A stretch of 64,000 nt of DNA. It comes from Ulota crispa (Eukaryota; Streptophyta; Bryopsida; Orthotrichales; Orthotrichaceae). Positions within the stretch are counted from its first letter, which is position 1. The number at the start of each line of letters is the position of its first letter. The notes under the pieces were generated by a model. The model saw only the letters and a program-made list of their open reading frames with translations, made no database searches and was not told the DNA's origin. Below are positions 28,101 to 39,424 of the stretch, piece after piece. The position numbers were made by a program, and so were the translations under genes. Where the stretch lies: contig OY987251.1 of assembly GCA_963920765.1 (NCBI GenBank), forward strand, positions 11,969,219 to 12,033,218, given 5' to 3'.

Positions 28101-30991
28101 AATCCCCTCGACAGGAAAATGGAAGTTGCTGTTAGTATATTTTTATCCATAGTTTTTGAACTCTTGTGGAATTAGTTATGAATTTCTGAAGCCGGAATGC
28201 TTATAAGGCTCTAAAAGCGTCCTCACTTTTGAAATGTTCACTAGACTGCAAAAGGTACATGTTGCATTCTTCAATGCAACATTGTTCAATGTATTGAAAG
28301 GACGTTTTTTGAGCCCAAACTAGCACCTCCTACCTTACTTACTTGAGAAATGAGAGTCATGTCCAAACCCTGTTATTTTAGGCACACTTATACTGGAGAT
28401 GTATTTTGTATTTTTCACATTGGTTACATTGGTGGAACTACGTAGAATTTGTCGCCCATGGTAATGACTTACAACAAGGAAACTGGCAGAGTTTGAATTG
28501 CCCGATTATTACCTCCAAATGCAGTTTTCATAGATTTTACAGTTCTACCGTCACGTGAAATGATACATTTTTGGTGCTCTGGTATTTTCTTATAGCAAGT
28601 ATGACCATATTGGCTTTAGATTTTTGGCATTCGCCCAAAACTTGTGAAATGCACTAGTTTACCAAATGCAAGGCTTAGTCGACAGAACCAGTTCTTACCT
28701 CAAGCTTGCCAACGTGGCTCACTCTCATTGAATCCCATGGCAGTGGTTTTGAATTGATGATTTAGCTTTGCAAAAATAAATCTGCAAGAAGATGTTGAAA
28801 GATTGAGACATTACAATAGACAAATACTATTGAGTCACAAACTAGGCTTTAGATGACAAGAAGTTATGTAAGTCAATGCTTTTCTTGGTGCCGGTCATTG
28901 CCCATGACCTAACATGCAATCTCGCTCAGCTTGCCTAATTTTGTGGGCTTGCACGCTGGTTTCTGGCCCCATAACTGGCTGCAAAAAATCCATCATCTAA
29001 TGCATAAACATTAGGACTTTTAGAGTTATGGATTTTATAGTTTAGAGTTTTGGTATTAATCATGTGGTGTTCATGTTGTTGTGGAGCAGATATGCTGGCA
29101 AACATGCTAGCAAGTCACCGAGACAAGCCCAGAGTGTACGTGGGTTGCATGAAGTCTGGGATAGTTGTAAACGATCCGTAAGTTTCTCTGAGCTTGGTCT
29201 TTTGGAATATACGGATGTTACTTGCTTACATTCCTGAAGTTTATAAATTAATCGTTTGCTCTCTTTTCAAAGTTTCGGTTCAGTTAACCTTTTGCGCTGT
29301 TAGTGTCAAAAACACTATTATAATTTAAATCTCGTGTACTGAGATAATTACACCTTTAACAGTTAACTTGAGGTCGTTTTCTAATAATAGCGAATTGCGT
29401 TGTTTATAGATATTCTTTGGTTTTAGTTTATCTTTTTTCAAGTTTAGACATTTGGATCTGTTCTTACTTGAACCCGGTGCTTTATAGACATCTTCTATGG
29501 AAAGTTGCTTATTATAATCGTTTTACTAGCTTTTGCCTGTCTATGACTGTTGAATTTGTGGTCCTTGTGATGCAGGAATGCCGAATGGTATGAGCCTGAT
29601 TGGTGGAAGTTTGGAGAAAAAACATCAGAGTAAGTAGCAATGCTTAAAGTTAACATGATATTCATATAACTGAATAGAAATATTGAGTCTTTTCCCACCC
29701 AACAATATCACTTTGTTTGCCATGATATTTCGTGTTACTGAAATTACGTGACTGTTCGATTTTACCCACGCCTCCCCCTCTCTCCTTTTTCAGCACTCAC
29801 AAAGTTGCGAGGTTCTGTATGGCGGGTTTGCATTTTTTCTTTTTTTTTACTTGAACGTTTAACGCTTTCCAATTAGTGGTTAGTAGTCCCCAAATGGTTA
29901 AATTCAGTGTCTTTTGAAATTTTGAGCTTCACCGGCTAAAAACCCCGACGTTTCTCATTTTCAACTGGTTTTTGAGTGCAAGCATTGAATATTGCCGACA
30001 CCATAATTGGGTATCTTTGAAATCCGGCTAGTATTATCCGGTAGATTAAAATTATGACTAGTTTTGCTGCCATTTTATTTGGCTGAATTTCTATTGTTTT
30101 GCAGATCTCCTTGCTCAGTTTGGTTAGAATTAGTAATTTGGGAACGCAACAATGTGCCAATAGAAAGAATAATCTTACCTTACATTTTTGATCTATAGGA
30201 ATGTCTGATGAGTTGCCAACTATTCAATTTCGGATTGGAAAATTTGTTCTAAGCTTTGGCACTTGGGGGTTAATATTATTCCATTGCTTCTTCTTCTGCT
30301 CTCCTTTTAAAGTGGCGGCCTTTGTGTTGCACATGTACATCTCTAGTAGTTCAATCTTAAGTATATTGATAGTAATTGCATTTGCTTGTGGATCAGGTAC
30401 CATCGGCATGCTGCTGGTCAAGTTTATGGACTTTCGAGATCATTGGCCTTGTACATCTCAATTAATAAGTGAGTTTACCACCAAAATGTCCATTTATACC
30501 ATTTGTTTTGGCTTCTTTTTCCTAGGTACTTGCTATTGTTCTCCATATTATAGTGTTGTGGAGGTTTTATACTTTTGTTTTATGCTTTTCTTGCAGTGCC
30601 TACCTCAAAGAGTACAAGAATGAGGATGTAGCGGTTGGAAGTTGGGTGCTGGGCTTGGATACCGAGCACATCGATGACCGGAACCTGTGCTGTTCTCCAA
30701 TTCCTGGTCTTTTTCTCATCCGATATTTCTTTTCACTTAATAATACAATAGCTTTTATTTGTTCTTTGCAAATTCATGAAATCCCATTCCTTCAAGTTAT
30801 TTGGCATTCTTGTAGTATTTCTTGCACTTTCTCTTATTGCCATGCGAACTTTGGTGAGGACTCTCGAGCAAATGGACTCTCTGAGTTTCTCAGTTTCTTT
30901 GAATGTTTGTTCCTGACACCGTTCTAATTGTGTTTTCTTGCAACTTGGAGTTGTGTCAATGCTTACAGGTGCTGTCTGTTGGCTTCACTAA
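22183..30991 (+). CDS. Hydroxyproline O-galactosyltransferase-like beta-1,3-galactosyltransferase (GT31, HPGT type)
   Basis: Twelve exons: 22183-22325, 25397-25460, 25618-25667, 26180-26361, 26938-27001, 27197-27269, 27837-27960, 29090-29177, 29576-29629, 30397-30468, 30597-30706, 30969-30991. All introns are GT-AG and the sum (1,047 nt) is an unbroken 348-residue frame, close to the 340-350 of plant HPGTs. Layout: a short basic cytosolic tail, a membrane anchor (VVMLMVSLFAFSYIAG, about residues 31-46), a charged stem (KEQQKKLMDVKLELAAAK), then the GT31 domain with GIFTTFGGLSRRTASRKNW, VIRFVIGRS, WDADFYVKMNDNVGLN, YVGCMKSG, WYEPDWWKFGE, YFRHA-like YHRHAAGQVYGLS and DDRNLCC. EPDWWKFG, CMKSG and the very short tail after LCC are HPGT features. 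Expected role: Golgi transfer of the first galactose onto hydroxyproline of arabinogalactan proteins. Odd: the metal-binding DxD region reads N-D-N. The last exon (GAVCWLH, then TAA) is the least certain. Confidence 0.9.
22430..23610 (+). repeat. Tandem degenerate repeats of about 330 bp inside galactosyltransferase intron 1
   Basis: Between the first and second exons a unit recurs at about 330-345-bp spacing, roughly 3.5 times. Two landmark words alternate: 'gaagttctgtctcttgcgac' (near 22,522, 22,851, 23,200, 23,563 in variants) and 'aaactctgtctatcgtgaca' (near 22,690, 23,026, 23,383). Each is followed by 'attagggtttcgttta'. The two halves resemble each other, so the unit may itself be an old dimer of about 165 bp. 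No splice sites are affected. Confidence 0.85.
23917..24151. mobile_element. MITE family D, copy in galactosyltransferase intron 1
   Basis: The interior ('cttgtatttggaatagattc', 'tttgagatcaacaaagaa', 'atgcggttctagtgagcta') matches the family D copy at 50,804-51,031. The ends are eroded relative to the TTAACCCTTAAAGG terminus of that copy. About 235 bp. Confidence 0.75.
28024..28335. mobile_element. MITE family A, copy 2, in galactosyltransferase intron 7
   Basis: It starts AGGCAAGGAGGTGCTC and ends GCACCTCCTACCT, with TA outside both ends (28,022-28,023 and 28,336-28,337). The interior shares 'tttgtggaattag'-type and 'tgttgcattcttcaatg'-like segments with the copies at 2,609 and 34,397. The intron keeps its splice sites at 27,961 and 29,089. 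Confidence 0.75.
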
Positions 30992-33891
30992 TGGTGAGTT
31001 TTGCTTTGTAACTTGCTTTTATCATCTTAATTTTAAACTCTTGGGTGCATTTTTATCTTTTTGTAAGTCATATAAGGGAACATATTGCAAAACTTGCGCC
31101 TTATAGCCTTGCTCATAGAGGAAAGCAAGAGGTGTAAAGTTTTATCTGTGACTAGAATCAAATCAACCAATCACGTAATTTTAATGCTACGATTTCCATT
31201 GTCGGAAAAGAATAATTGGTTGGGGAAAGACGCAATTTCTTTTTAAGTTACAGGATTAGCCCAGTGAAGTCATTTATGTACTTTTTATAAAAAATAACCT
31301 TTTTTGTTAAGCGTTTTTGAAATCTCCAAGAGTTTCATTACTAGCTCAGAAACCTATTGATCAATGAACAGTGTCTTGTCAAAGTGACATGGTAATGCAT
31401 TTAGTTTGATGCTCCATTTCAATCATATAATTTAAAATATGATCAACCCTGGTATTTCTAACACATGTACTCTTGGTCTTGTAGGGGCTAAAATGGATTT
31501 TGTCTAAATATGCATGTTAGGGTATTATTTGACTTGATATCAGCAGTATTGATTAGTTTTCTTTTGGTTTTGCACAGATGAGTGAAGAAGTCCAAACTTT
31601 GTGTTTCTAGGCAGAGAGCATCTTTCAAGCACCTCTGAAGACCTGACACCTGCTTCCAAAAACCAAAATTCCAAATGAATAACAGGTATTGAATCGACCA
31701 ACTTCAGTTGTCACGTAGCACCAAAATAATTCACACTAATTTTCAGCAATCAAAAAATGACAAATGTCATTTGAGAGATGTTTTGGACTTATTGTTCACA
31801 AATATGGCTAGATTTAGCATTACTTCTATTTGTAATGTATGTAGCCACAAAAACTTTGAACCTCAAACCCCCAATATTTTGAAATATTAGTGGAGGTTTT
31901 TTCTGAATGATTTGCAGTGTTTTACAGGACAATTAAAAAAAAAATGAAGGGATTTGAAGGTAGTCACTTGCAAAACAGAGTTGGATGCTGAAGGAACCAC
32001 TTTACGATATGAGGTTTAGGATTTAAGTATTTTTTGAGTGGTTAAGATTGCTCCCAGGCAGCCAAGTTGTGTGTACATTTATTTATTTATTTTGAAAAGT
32101 CCATATTTGAATGAGTTTCAGTTTTTCATTGTTTTGATTCGCCCTCACATTCCGAAGAAACTTTGAAGAAATTTTTGAAAGAGAAAGTTGTAATAGGACG
32201 AAGTTACTTGTAAGATAGAACAATTTAGAAAGAAGAATTATAAACAAACATTATATTTTTGTTTGTTATTTGACTGTGTGTTGGCTTAGTTGCTATTTGT
32301 ACCCTTTACTTGGGGACAATGATATATATCATTAATGCTTGTTTTTTGAAGGCTTATCTGAATCATGTTTATTATTGCATAAAGTGTAACATAACTTTTT
32401 GTAACATTTGGATTGAAAGACTCTTTGGAGATTTTTGATCATGTTAGCAATTTAGGATTTTTGTGCACTCTGTAAAAAACCTAAGTTAACGTTGGAGTCA
32501 TTTTGCGTTGTTTTGGAGGTTAAGAATTTCCTTCTTTACAATGGATTTTGGAAGTGGAATTGTAATCTTGTCACTTTAACATACACGCCTTACATGCCTT
32601 AAATGAGAACAAACTCTAGAAGTTTTGAAAGTCTTTTTGTTTTGAGTATAGTGCCACTCAATGTACTCTACAATATCCTTCAACAATGATACACTCGGCC
32701 TATTCTGTCGTCCAATGAACTTTGCAATTTATAGAGTAAATTGGCATTTCCTTACCTTGCATCACGGTTTTGTAATTCTTATGCAATCTCAATCAAGCCA
32801 TTTCAAGTTTCAATTCCAAAAAATCAAAACTCCACTTTTTGATGAAATATTTTACATAGAATTCATGGTTTTATATGATAATTGATCAAAAAACATTGGT
32901 GATGAATTTCTGAGATTTGATTTCATAAATATGTTGAAAACACTCATATGTACCTTTTTCATGTTAAGGCAAATACCATTAAGTAATAAAAACATTATCT
33001 ACAAAGAAATCAACTTGGGATGTGATAGAACAAAAGTTTGAAAAATAGATGTCTCTATGTCATATTTTAATATCCTCTCAGTCCCAATACTCGGTTATAT
33101 GGAATTGTTTGGACCTGAACTTGCAAGGCTTTACCTCTTACTTTAAAGTGACCCCAAGTGTTGCTGGCCTAAGCTAGAGTAAACTTTAATGAAAAAGTAA
33201 GCAAATACTGCTTTTCGTGGAGAATCAGGTTCCCGTTATATTTTTATTGATGCCATCACCAGCCATCTTTCATCCTTCCAATGACAGAAGTTCAGATGAA
33301 TGAATGTAGGATGGACAATTGAACGGATCTATGAACCGGCCCTGAACCCGGTTCTTGAGTGGCCTAGGCTGCAATGTTGATACTAACTTTAAAGTAAACG
33401 TACGACACATTATTTCTCCCTATAGACGTCAATGCATATCTAATGTGCTCCAAGTGCTTATCAAATTTTATGTCGAAATCACATTGCATTTACAAGTGCT
33501 TGAAAAGAATAAACTCAACCTTTAAACCGTAACATAAATGCGTTCTCAAGTTGTTCTTGCATTGATTTAATTTGAAATGATTTCATTATGAATACGATGT
33601 TGTTTTATATTTGATTCTTGTCCTCTAAAATGTCTATTTAATGCATTTTCAAGATTGGGTAAGTGCAATTTCGGTACCCAATTGTGGTACTCGGTAGAAT
33701 AACATTGAAAATGCATCAAACTCATCCTTAATTTTTTTTTAGGGCTAACTTATATTGTGGCTTAAAATCTAAGAAATGCAGATATCACTTAGGAGCTACT
33801 GAATCATGCATGGGAATATGCCAGAAAACGACAAAACAGGAAATTGAAAACGGAACCCTAAGCAAGTTTTTGGGATGAAACAGAACAAAAC
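30992..33891. other. Galactosyltransferase 3' flank and spacer
   Basis: After the TAA at 30,989-30,991 the sequence probably holds 3' UTR, perhaps with a spliced segment, since 'gtgag' follows at 30,994 and 'ttgcacag' ends at 31,576. About 32,640-33,080 is a diverged relative of the family E palindrome. No gene was recognised. Confidence 0.45.
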
Positions 33892-34799
33892 TAGGGAAAA
33901 TTACATGGATACTCCTGAAATTTGCAATATATACATAGATATCCTTACTTTTTCAGAAATTACACTAATATCCTTGGATCAGAACTTTCAAGTGTTTGTT
34001 TTGCCGTGCATGCCACTTGTGAAATGGCATCCAAATTGACATGTTCAAATTGACTACACGTGTCTAAATTGATAGAAAGATATCTAAATTGACCAATGTC
34101 CAAATTGACAAAATATTGTTCAAATTGACATGTCCAAATTGACAAAATATGACCGTATTGACAACATTCCCTTGTAGTGCAAGAAAAACTATCCATAGTG
34201 AAAAATCCAAATTGACTAAATGTGTCCAAATTGACAAAAAATATCCAAATTGACACTATTCCCTTGTAGTTCCTTTCTTCCTTTGTGCACAAGTTTTGTC
34301 TTTTTTTGTTTCATTCTATTACCTTCTTCAACATTGGTCAAGTAGGAAGTACAAGCACAACAAACAAACACCTAAATTTTTTGGAACAAGTGTATAAGGT
34401 AGGAGGCTCATAAATGGAGCATCTAAGGGCTGAAACTGAATTTTGGGTAGGTGAAACTCCTTGAAATGATTTTCAGTAAACTTTCCTTGAAAGACAAGAA
34501 GAATCTACATCTAACCCAAGTTGTTTCATATTTTTTGGAACTTTGTGGAATTAGTTATGAATATTTGAAGTGGAAAGGCCATAGGGCTCTATAATGGAGC
34601 ACCTCCTCATATGTACATGAGCTGTACATTGTTGAAGGGTTATGAAAAACAAGATGTACAACATGAGTACACTTGAGGAGGTGCTCCAAATTTGAGCCTG
34701 CTCCAAATTTGAGCCTCCTACCTTATGTGTAATTTCTGAAAAAGCAGTGGTATCTATGAAAATATTGCAAACTCCAGGGGTATCTATAAAATTATTCCA
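33892..34799. mobile_element. hAT-like family C element, interrupted by a family A MITE
   Basis: The left end is TAGGGAAAATTACATGGATA and the right end, in reverse complement, is TTGGAATAATTTTATAGATA; the subterminal 'aaatttgcaatat' / 'atattgcaaact' also pairs. Inside, 33,990-34,260 holds many copies of a 'tccaaattgaca' word spaced irregularly. A family A element (34,397-34,723) sits within it, so the original element was about 580 bp. Confidence 0.75.
34397..34723. mobile_element. MITE family A, copy 3, nested
   Basis: AGGTAGGAGGCTCATAAATG at the left and GAGCCTCCTACCT at the right, bounded by TA (34,395-34,396; 34,724-34,725). Very similar to copy 1 at 2,609, including the 'gctgaaactgaattttggg' stretch. 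It lies wholly inside the family C element and so inserted later. Confidence 0.85.
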
Positions 34800-34942
34800 A
34801 AAAATTAAGTGTTTTAAGGTTTTTCAAGCCTAAAAATGTTGATTACCATCGCTATTTCATATACAAATTGGAAGTTTGCCATTGAAATTGCAATTCTATG
34901 CTGCTTTCTATCCTTCACCTATATGATCGTCACCAATACACC

Positions 34943-35132
34943 TATTAGGGGGTTTCAATTATACCATTTTGCAAAAAAATTGTCCACGTGAACGAGATTT
35001 GTGAAAAACCGGCGCAAACCAGCCATGACGACCTGTGAAGGTTGTGGCAGCATGCTCACCGCCGCGGTGGACGAAAACTCAATCACGTCAATTAGTTCAT
35101 GATTTTTTCGAGATATCTGAAACCCCCTATTA
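34943..35132. mobile_element. Short inverted-repeat element, family H
   Basis: The ends CTATTAGGGGGTTTCAA and TGAAACCCCCTATTAAAG are complementary, enclosing about 190 bp. The same terminal word bounds 53,406-53,733. No target duplication was assigned. Confidence 0.6.
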
Positions 35133-35217
35133 AAGTTCATTCCTATCGATGAATCGTCGTGAACGAACAAGCTTTGGATGAATCTGCAAATGAACCTGTA
35201 GATAACTACTTCGTATC

Positions 35218-35411
35218 CCGCCCAGAACCGGGTGGTCTGTACAGTAGCCCGGGTTTCGTAGTGGTCTGTATAGTAGCCCGGCCTTCATAGTGGCCTATAT
35301 AATGGGCCGGGTCTCTTAGTGGTCTCTACAGTTGGCCCGGTTTCGCAGTGGTCTGTACAGAGGGCCGGGTTTCGTAGTTATCGCTATAGTTGGCCGGGTT
35401 TCATGGTGGTC
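35218..35411. repeat. GC-rich minisatellite, unit about 33 bp
   Basis: About six tandem units of the form 'gccgggtttcgtagtggtct' plus 'gtacagt', with drift between units. It lies 1.1 kb upstream of the first unknown paralogue and starts a GC-rich island unlike the AT-rich DNA to its left. A short (ACG)n run follows at about 35,449-35,471. Confidence 0.85.
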
Positions 35412-35897
35412 CCGCCGGGCCCAGGCAGGCCAACGGCTACCGGGAAAGCACGACGACGACGACGACGACGATGACCGATCTGACAAACTCTGCACTCGAG
35501 CTTTGTTACGCTTTTCTCGCACCTGCAATTGCACCCGTTCGCGCACACTCCGCTCAGTTTCTGCGCCTTGATTCATGGGATCGGACCATCACATTTGCAT
35601 CTACCGCCCCTGCTGCCTCCCACGCTTTCCTCGCAACCTCACACACCTACGACCTGGCCAATACTGACTCTATATCGGTCGAATCGGTCGTTTTCCGTAG
35701 AATGTTCCGTTGAGAATTGCGATTGTTCGTTGCAACTGCGTCGATTTTGCTCTTTTACTTTTTGACGGCGGAGAGACAAGCTGCGAGAGACACTATATAA
35801 CTCTCAGCTATTACTCCCTCGTGCATCATGTTGTGCTTATTTGTGTTATTTTCCGAACTTGTCTTGCATTGCCGGACGATATATTGCGTTTTGGCTA

Positions 35898-36264
35898 AGT
35901 ACGAGGCTGATATTGGATGCTGAGAGTACACGCGAGAGTTTACAAGCTTCAAGGAACTTGACGTCTTCCGATCGGTACATGACAGACGTTTTTGGATGAG
36001 TAGATGTTTAATTTGGCGGCCGTGATTTATTTATGAGAGAGTCTTTATCTTTTGTTTGATGAGGTTAAACAACTGCTTGTGTGAGGCTCATATCGGATGC
36101 TGAGAGTTCACGCAAGAACGTTTTAGTTTCAAGGAACTTGACGTCTTTGCGATCGGTACATGACAGACGTTTTTGGATGAATAGATGTTTATTTTGGCGG
36201 CCTTGATTTTTTTATCTGAAAGATTTTTATCTTTTGATTGTTGAGGTTAAACAACTGCTCGTGT
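35898..36264 (+). repeat. Tandem duplication of about 183 bp upstream of the first unknown paralogue
   Basis: Two units, roughly 35,898-36,080 and 36,081-36,264. Both contain 'ggatgctgagagt', 'caaggaacttgacgtctt', 'cggtacatgacagacgtttt' and 'gaggttaaacaactgct', in that order, and differ by scattered substitutions. Position suggests promoter or 5' leader; no function is shown. Confidence 0.85.
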
Positions 36265-36534
36265 GAATGAATTTAGTTGTTCTTGAAGCGGCAGAGTGTG
36301 ATTTTGGTTGTGCAAGTACTGGAAGATATACGTACGTGCTTTTTGAGATCTTGAACACTCACCAGCATGTTCTCTTTCGACATATTATCCATCTCTCTGT
36401 TTTCCTGATTATGTGCAACGTTGTGATGTGCAGGTTTTGTCATCTATCTCCGCGTCATCCACACGACAAATCACGCGGTGTCGAGTGCGCTTGGACTTGA
36501 TTCGCACTTGGTATACATATCCGAGTTTTAAGAC

Positions 36535-37086
36535 ATGGCCGTGTTATTGCTCGCGACTCCTTTCGTGCAATCGAACGCTTTGAGAAGCAAGGCAACGATT
36601 GCCAACGTGCGAGGTCTCCAAGGTCCGAAGATGTTACGGATGGCGTGTCCACGGGCCTCAATTTCATCAGCACAAAGATCTGATTCCAGCAAATTCGGAG
36701 TCCGCCAAACCGGAGTCACCGTTCTCCAATCGTTGAGTAGTCCACTCCTGAACCTCTCACCGGCGGATTTGATCGCCGCGTTTTTGGAGGAAGAGATACA
36801 CGAAGAACTCTCACCCGCGGACTTGATGATCACCGCGTTTTTGGAGGAAGAGACTCACGAAGAAGAGCAGCGTGACGAAGTAGCACAACCTCTGAAGAAA
36901 GTCGAACCGGTTCTGGAGGAGCAACAAGTGGCGCGACGGAGATCGGGGCGAGTCGTCTTCACGGAGGAGAAAGCTCGACGCATGAGGCAGGAGAATCGCG
37001 CCACACAAACGTTCCACGACAAGTGGTATCATTCCGCCATCGCCAGCAGGCTCGCAGCTCCCGAGTCCCGAGTTGATATGCCATGA
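36535..37086 (+). CDS. Unknown single-exon protein, paralogue of 48,474-48,923, possibly plastid-targeted
   Basis: The 183-residue frame starts ATGGCC with a favourable context. The N terminus (MAVLLLATPFVQSNALRSKA) is hydroxylated, basic and nearly free of acids, like a transit peptide. Residues 73-112 hold two copies of an LSPADL..AF.EEE.HEE block, encoded by a 57-bp internal duplication (about 36,754-36,864). The C-terminal 50 residues carry the module shared with the paralogue: RRRSGRVVF, EEKAR, QENRATQTFHDKWYHSAIAS. Weak similarity also links VRGLQGPK and SPLLNLS. I do not recognise the family. Conservation between the two copies is concentrated in the basic/aromatic C terminus, so that is the likely functional part. 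The GC-rich frame contrasts with the surrounding AT-rich DNA. No intron is needed, though a leader intron is possible. Confidence 0.75.
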   Translation: MAVLLLATPFVQSNALRSKATIANVRGLQGPKMLRMACPRASISSAQRSDSSKFGVRQTGVTVLQSLSSPLLNLSPADLIAAFLEEEIHEELSPADLMITAFLEEETHEEEQRDEVAQPLKKVEPVLEEQQVARRRSGRVVFTEEKARRMRQENRATQTFHDKWYHSAIASRLAAPESRVDMP

Positions 37087-39001
37087 TTGCCATCCTAAAC
37101 TCTCGATAATCAGACGTCTGTATATTCATTCCTTCATATTTAGATCCTTCTTTTTCAGATCCTTCATATTTAGATTCTTCGAGTCTAGTGACTAGTTGGC
37201 GGATCGTAGACAGTTACTAACTTCCGAACATTTTTTGAGCAGACAAAGATTTAGCTGCTCCCTATTTTAGAAGCTCAGGAAAAACTTACCCTGGGTAAGT
37301 TATACAGCAACCACATCACAGTGTATGGACTATGGAGTAGAGTTGCGCTATTAGAAATTTGATTAGAAGGTCAAACATTGAAAGACCGCTTCAAAAAATT
37401 TAAAATTGTTTAGGATGAGTGTTGTGCATTTCCTTCAAAAGATCTGCACACATTAGGCAGTGATTCCAGTGTCTTCAGACACTTTTGTGTGCACTTTATC
37501 CAATTGAATACAAACACTTTTGATCCGATAGATATCATTCATAGTATTTGTGGTGTGTTATTTGAACTTTTGTGTTTACTTTGTCTACAATTTGGCGAGG
37601 CGTTTGTTAGGATGCTTGGCAGAAATCCGAGGGCTGCCTGTAGTAACACCATTCTCGGGGTCGAGGGTACATTGATCCTCACGGATCTTCAGCAAATAAT
37701 CTCATATTTCAAGCAGTTTCCAAATAAACAGTGAAGTTTACTTCTACTGAAGAGAATATGGGAAATGAAGAGGACAATTAAGAAAGGAGAGTAGCATAAC
37801 TAAGCCCATAAATGGGAACTCGTCCTCACGTGCACAAAAGCACCCACAAAACATTGAAAAACTGTAAATCTGTTCCCCCATGCGGAAATCGTGACAAATG
37901 AAAAACCTTCGACCACGAGAGACTTGCACTAAGACTTAGTGTTGAATTGAATACTGCTCCAATATTCTTCATCTCCAATAACATTTTTCACTTTCATAAG
38001 ATGCTTGGTTTGTTTTTTCGCTTTTTCCGTTGGTCGTGTGACAAGCACCCTAGTTTGCACGCAGGTAAAGAAAAATATGGAAAGTATCATCCATGTGCGC
38101 ATGGCCATCCGCATACAGTTAGCAAATATGAGTAACTTTCATCCAGAACATGCACAACTGTTGGAACTTTTGAGAGGGATTCTGGGCATTTCATCGATTT
38201 TTCACCCAACATTACCCTCGTTCTAAGGTCGCCAATGTCAAAGACTCATCAAATGAGGTGAAATTTCTAGCAAAAACATTCCCAAATGTGAATGTGCTGT
38301 AGCCACATCGGAACTTTTCTACTTGTTTTTTTCCATTGTCAAGCAACACGCCCCTAGCTTAGGTGTACGCAAAAGAAGCATAAAAGAATAGATAGAAATC
38401 ATGCATGTGTACTGACATTCATCCATACCATCAACTCATACAGGCAAGCCTCATCCAAAATCACGCACCCCAAATGTTTCGTGGAAAGAATTTGATAATT
38501 TCGTTTGTTATTCCACCTCATTTTCACCCAATTCTCCCCCCCCCCCCCCCTGTTTTCCTCGTGTTGTCCTAGCCAATGTCAAAATGAGGGAAGGTTCTAA
38601 TAAAAATTCGCCCAAAAAATAAAGGTTCCGTGATGGCCGGATGCAACGTACCTGCCCACCATCACACGACTGGGCAACAGTAAACCTCATGCATCCCAAA
38701 AGAGACCGATCTACGAACATCGCAACACCCCTCATGATCAATAGACATGTTGGGTTTTCTGTCCTCTCCCCCTTCCCCCGGGAAGTTTGATAAAAGTGGA
38801 CAGGGATTGGTGGTTGCAAACTTGCACCTTTACTGGAATGAATTTTAGTAACAATTACACCTCTGCACTTTTGGAAGCGACGGGCACGAGGCAGACCAGG
38901 GCCGTCGAAGGAAAGCGCGTTCAAAAGGGAACTGAAAAAGAAGCCCTTCTGGAGGCAAATTAAACGAGATAAAACTCTCCCCCTGATCTAATGATAAGGT
39001 A
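37087..39001. other. 3' flank and spacer without recognisable genes
   Basis: Downstream of the first unknown paralogue no exon with a recognisable product was found. A C homopolymer of about 13-14 bases lies at about 38,537-38,550, which is prone to assembly or polymerase error. Confidence 0.45.
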
Positions 39002-39424
39002 AGGTAGAAGCACCCAAATGCGACACTTACCTCATATGTGGTAATCGGGCGGGTCCTTTGAGAATCTTGTGGCATGGGCTTGTTAGGAAATGGATATAGA
39101 TGCAAGGAAAATTGTTTTTGGAATTTTTTGAGATCATATGAATAAATTATGAATTGTTGGAGACAACTCTCTAGACTTACCTATTGTAAACACTAGACCC
39201 CTGAAAAAGCGGCAACAACAAAACCATGTCATGCGCATGTCACATCCAATCAAAATTGCCAGCTTCGCAATTTATGTTCCTTTATGTCAACTTGCGTGTC
39301 TGATTTGGGTGCATTTGTGCCTTGTTTGGATGCATTTGTGTCTTGTTTGGGTGCAAATTTGTCTACTCTAGGTTAAATTTTAGATGTTTGAGAACGATTG
39401 GTGTTGCAATTGGGTGCTCCTACT
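39002..39424. mobile_element. MITE family B, copy 2
   Basis: The ends are AGGTAGAAGCACCCAAATGC and TTGGGTGCTCCTACTT, with TA at 39,000-39,001 and 39,425-39,426. The interior shares 'aaattgtttttggaattttttgaga' in part and 'gtgtcttgtttgggtgcaa' with the copy at 40,016. Confidence 0.8.

Noticed and set aside
31577-31609. Alternative last exon of the galactosyltransferase beginning after 'ttgcacag'
   Set aside because: Joining exon 11 here gives Asp-Glu-stop. The exon at 30,969 is nearer, has a good acceptor and keeps a Cys after the LCC motif as related proteins do. Either remains possible for a UTR exon.
35316-35713. Several overlapping frames over the (ACG)n tract and minisatellite
   Set aside because: Three frames are open on both strands because of GC-rich repeats. 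The Ser- or Asp-run is simply the trinucleotide repeat.
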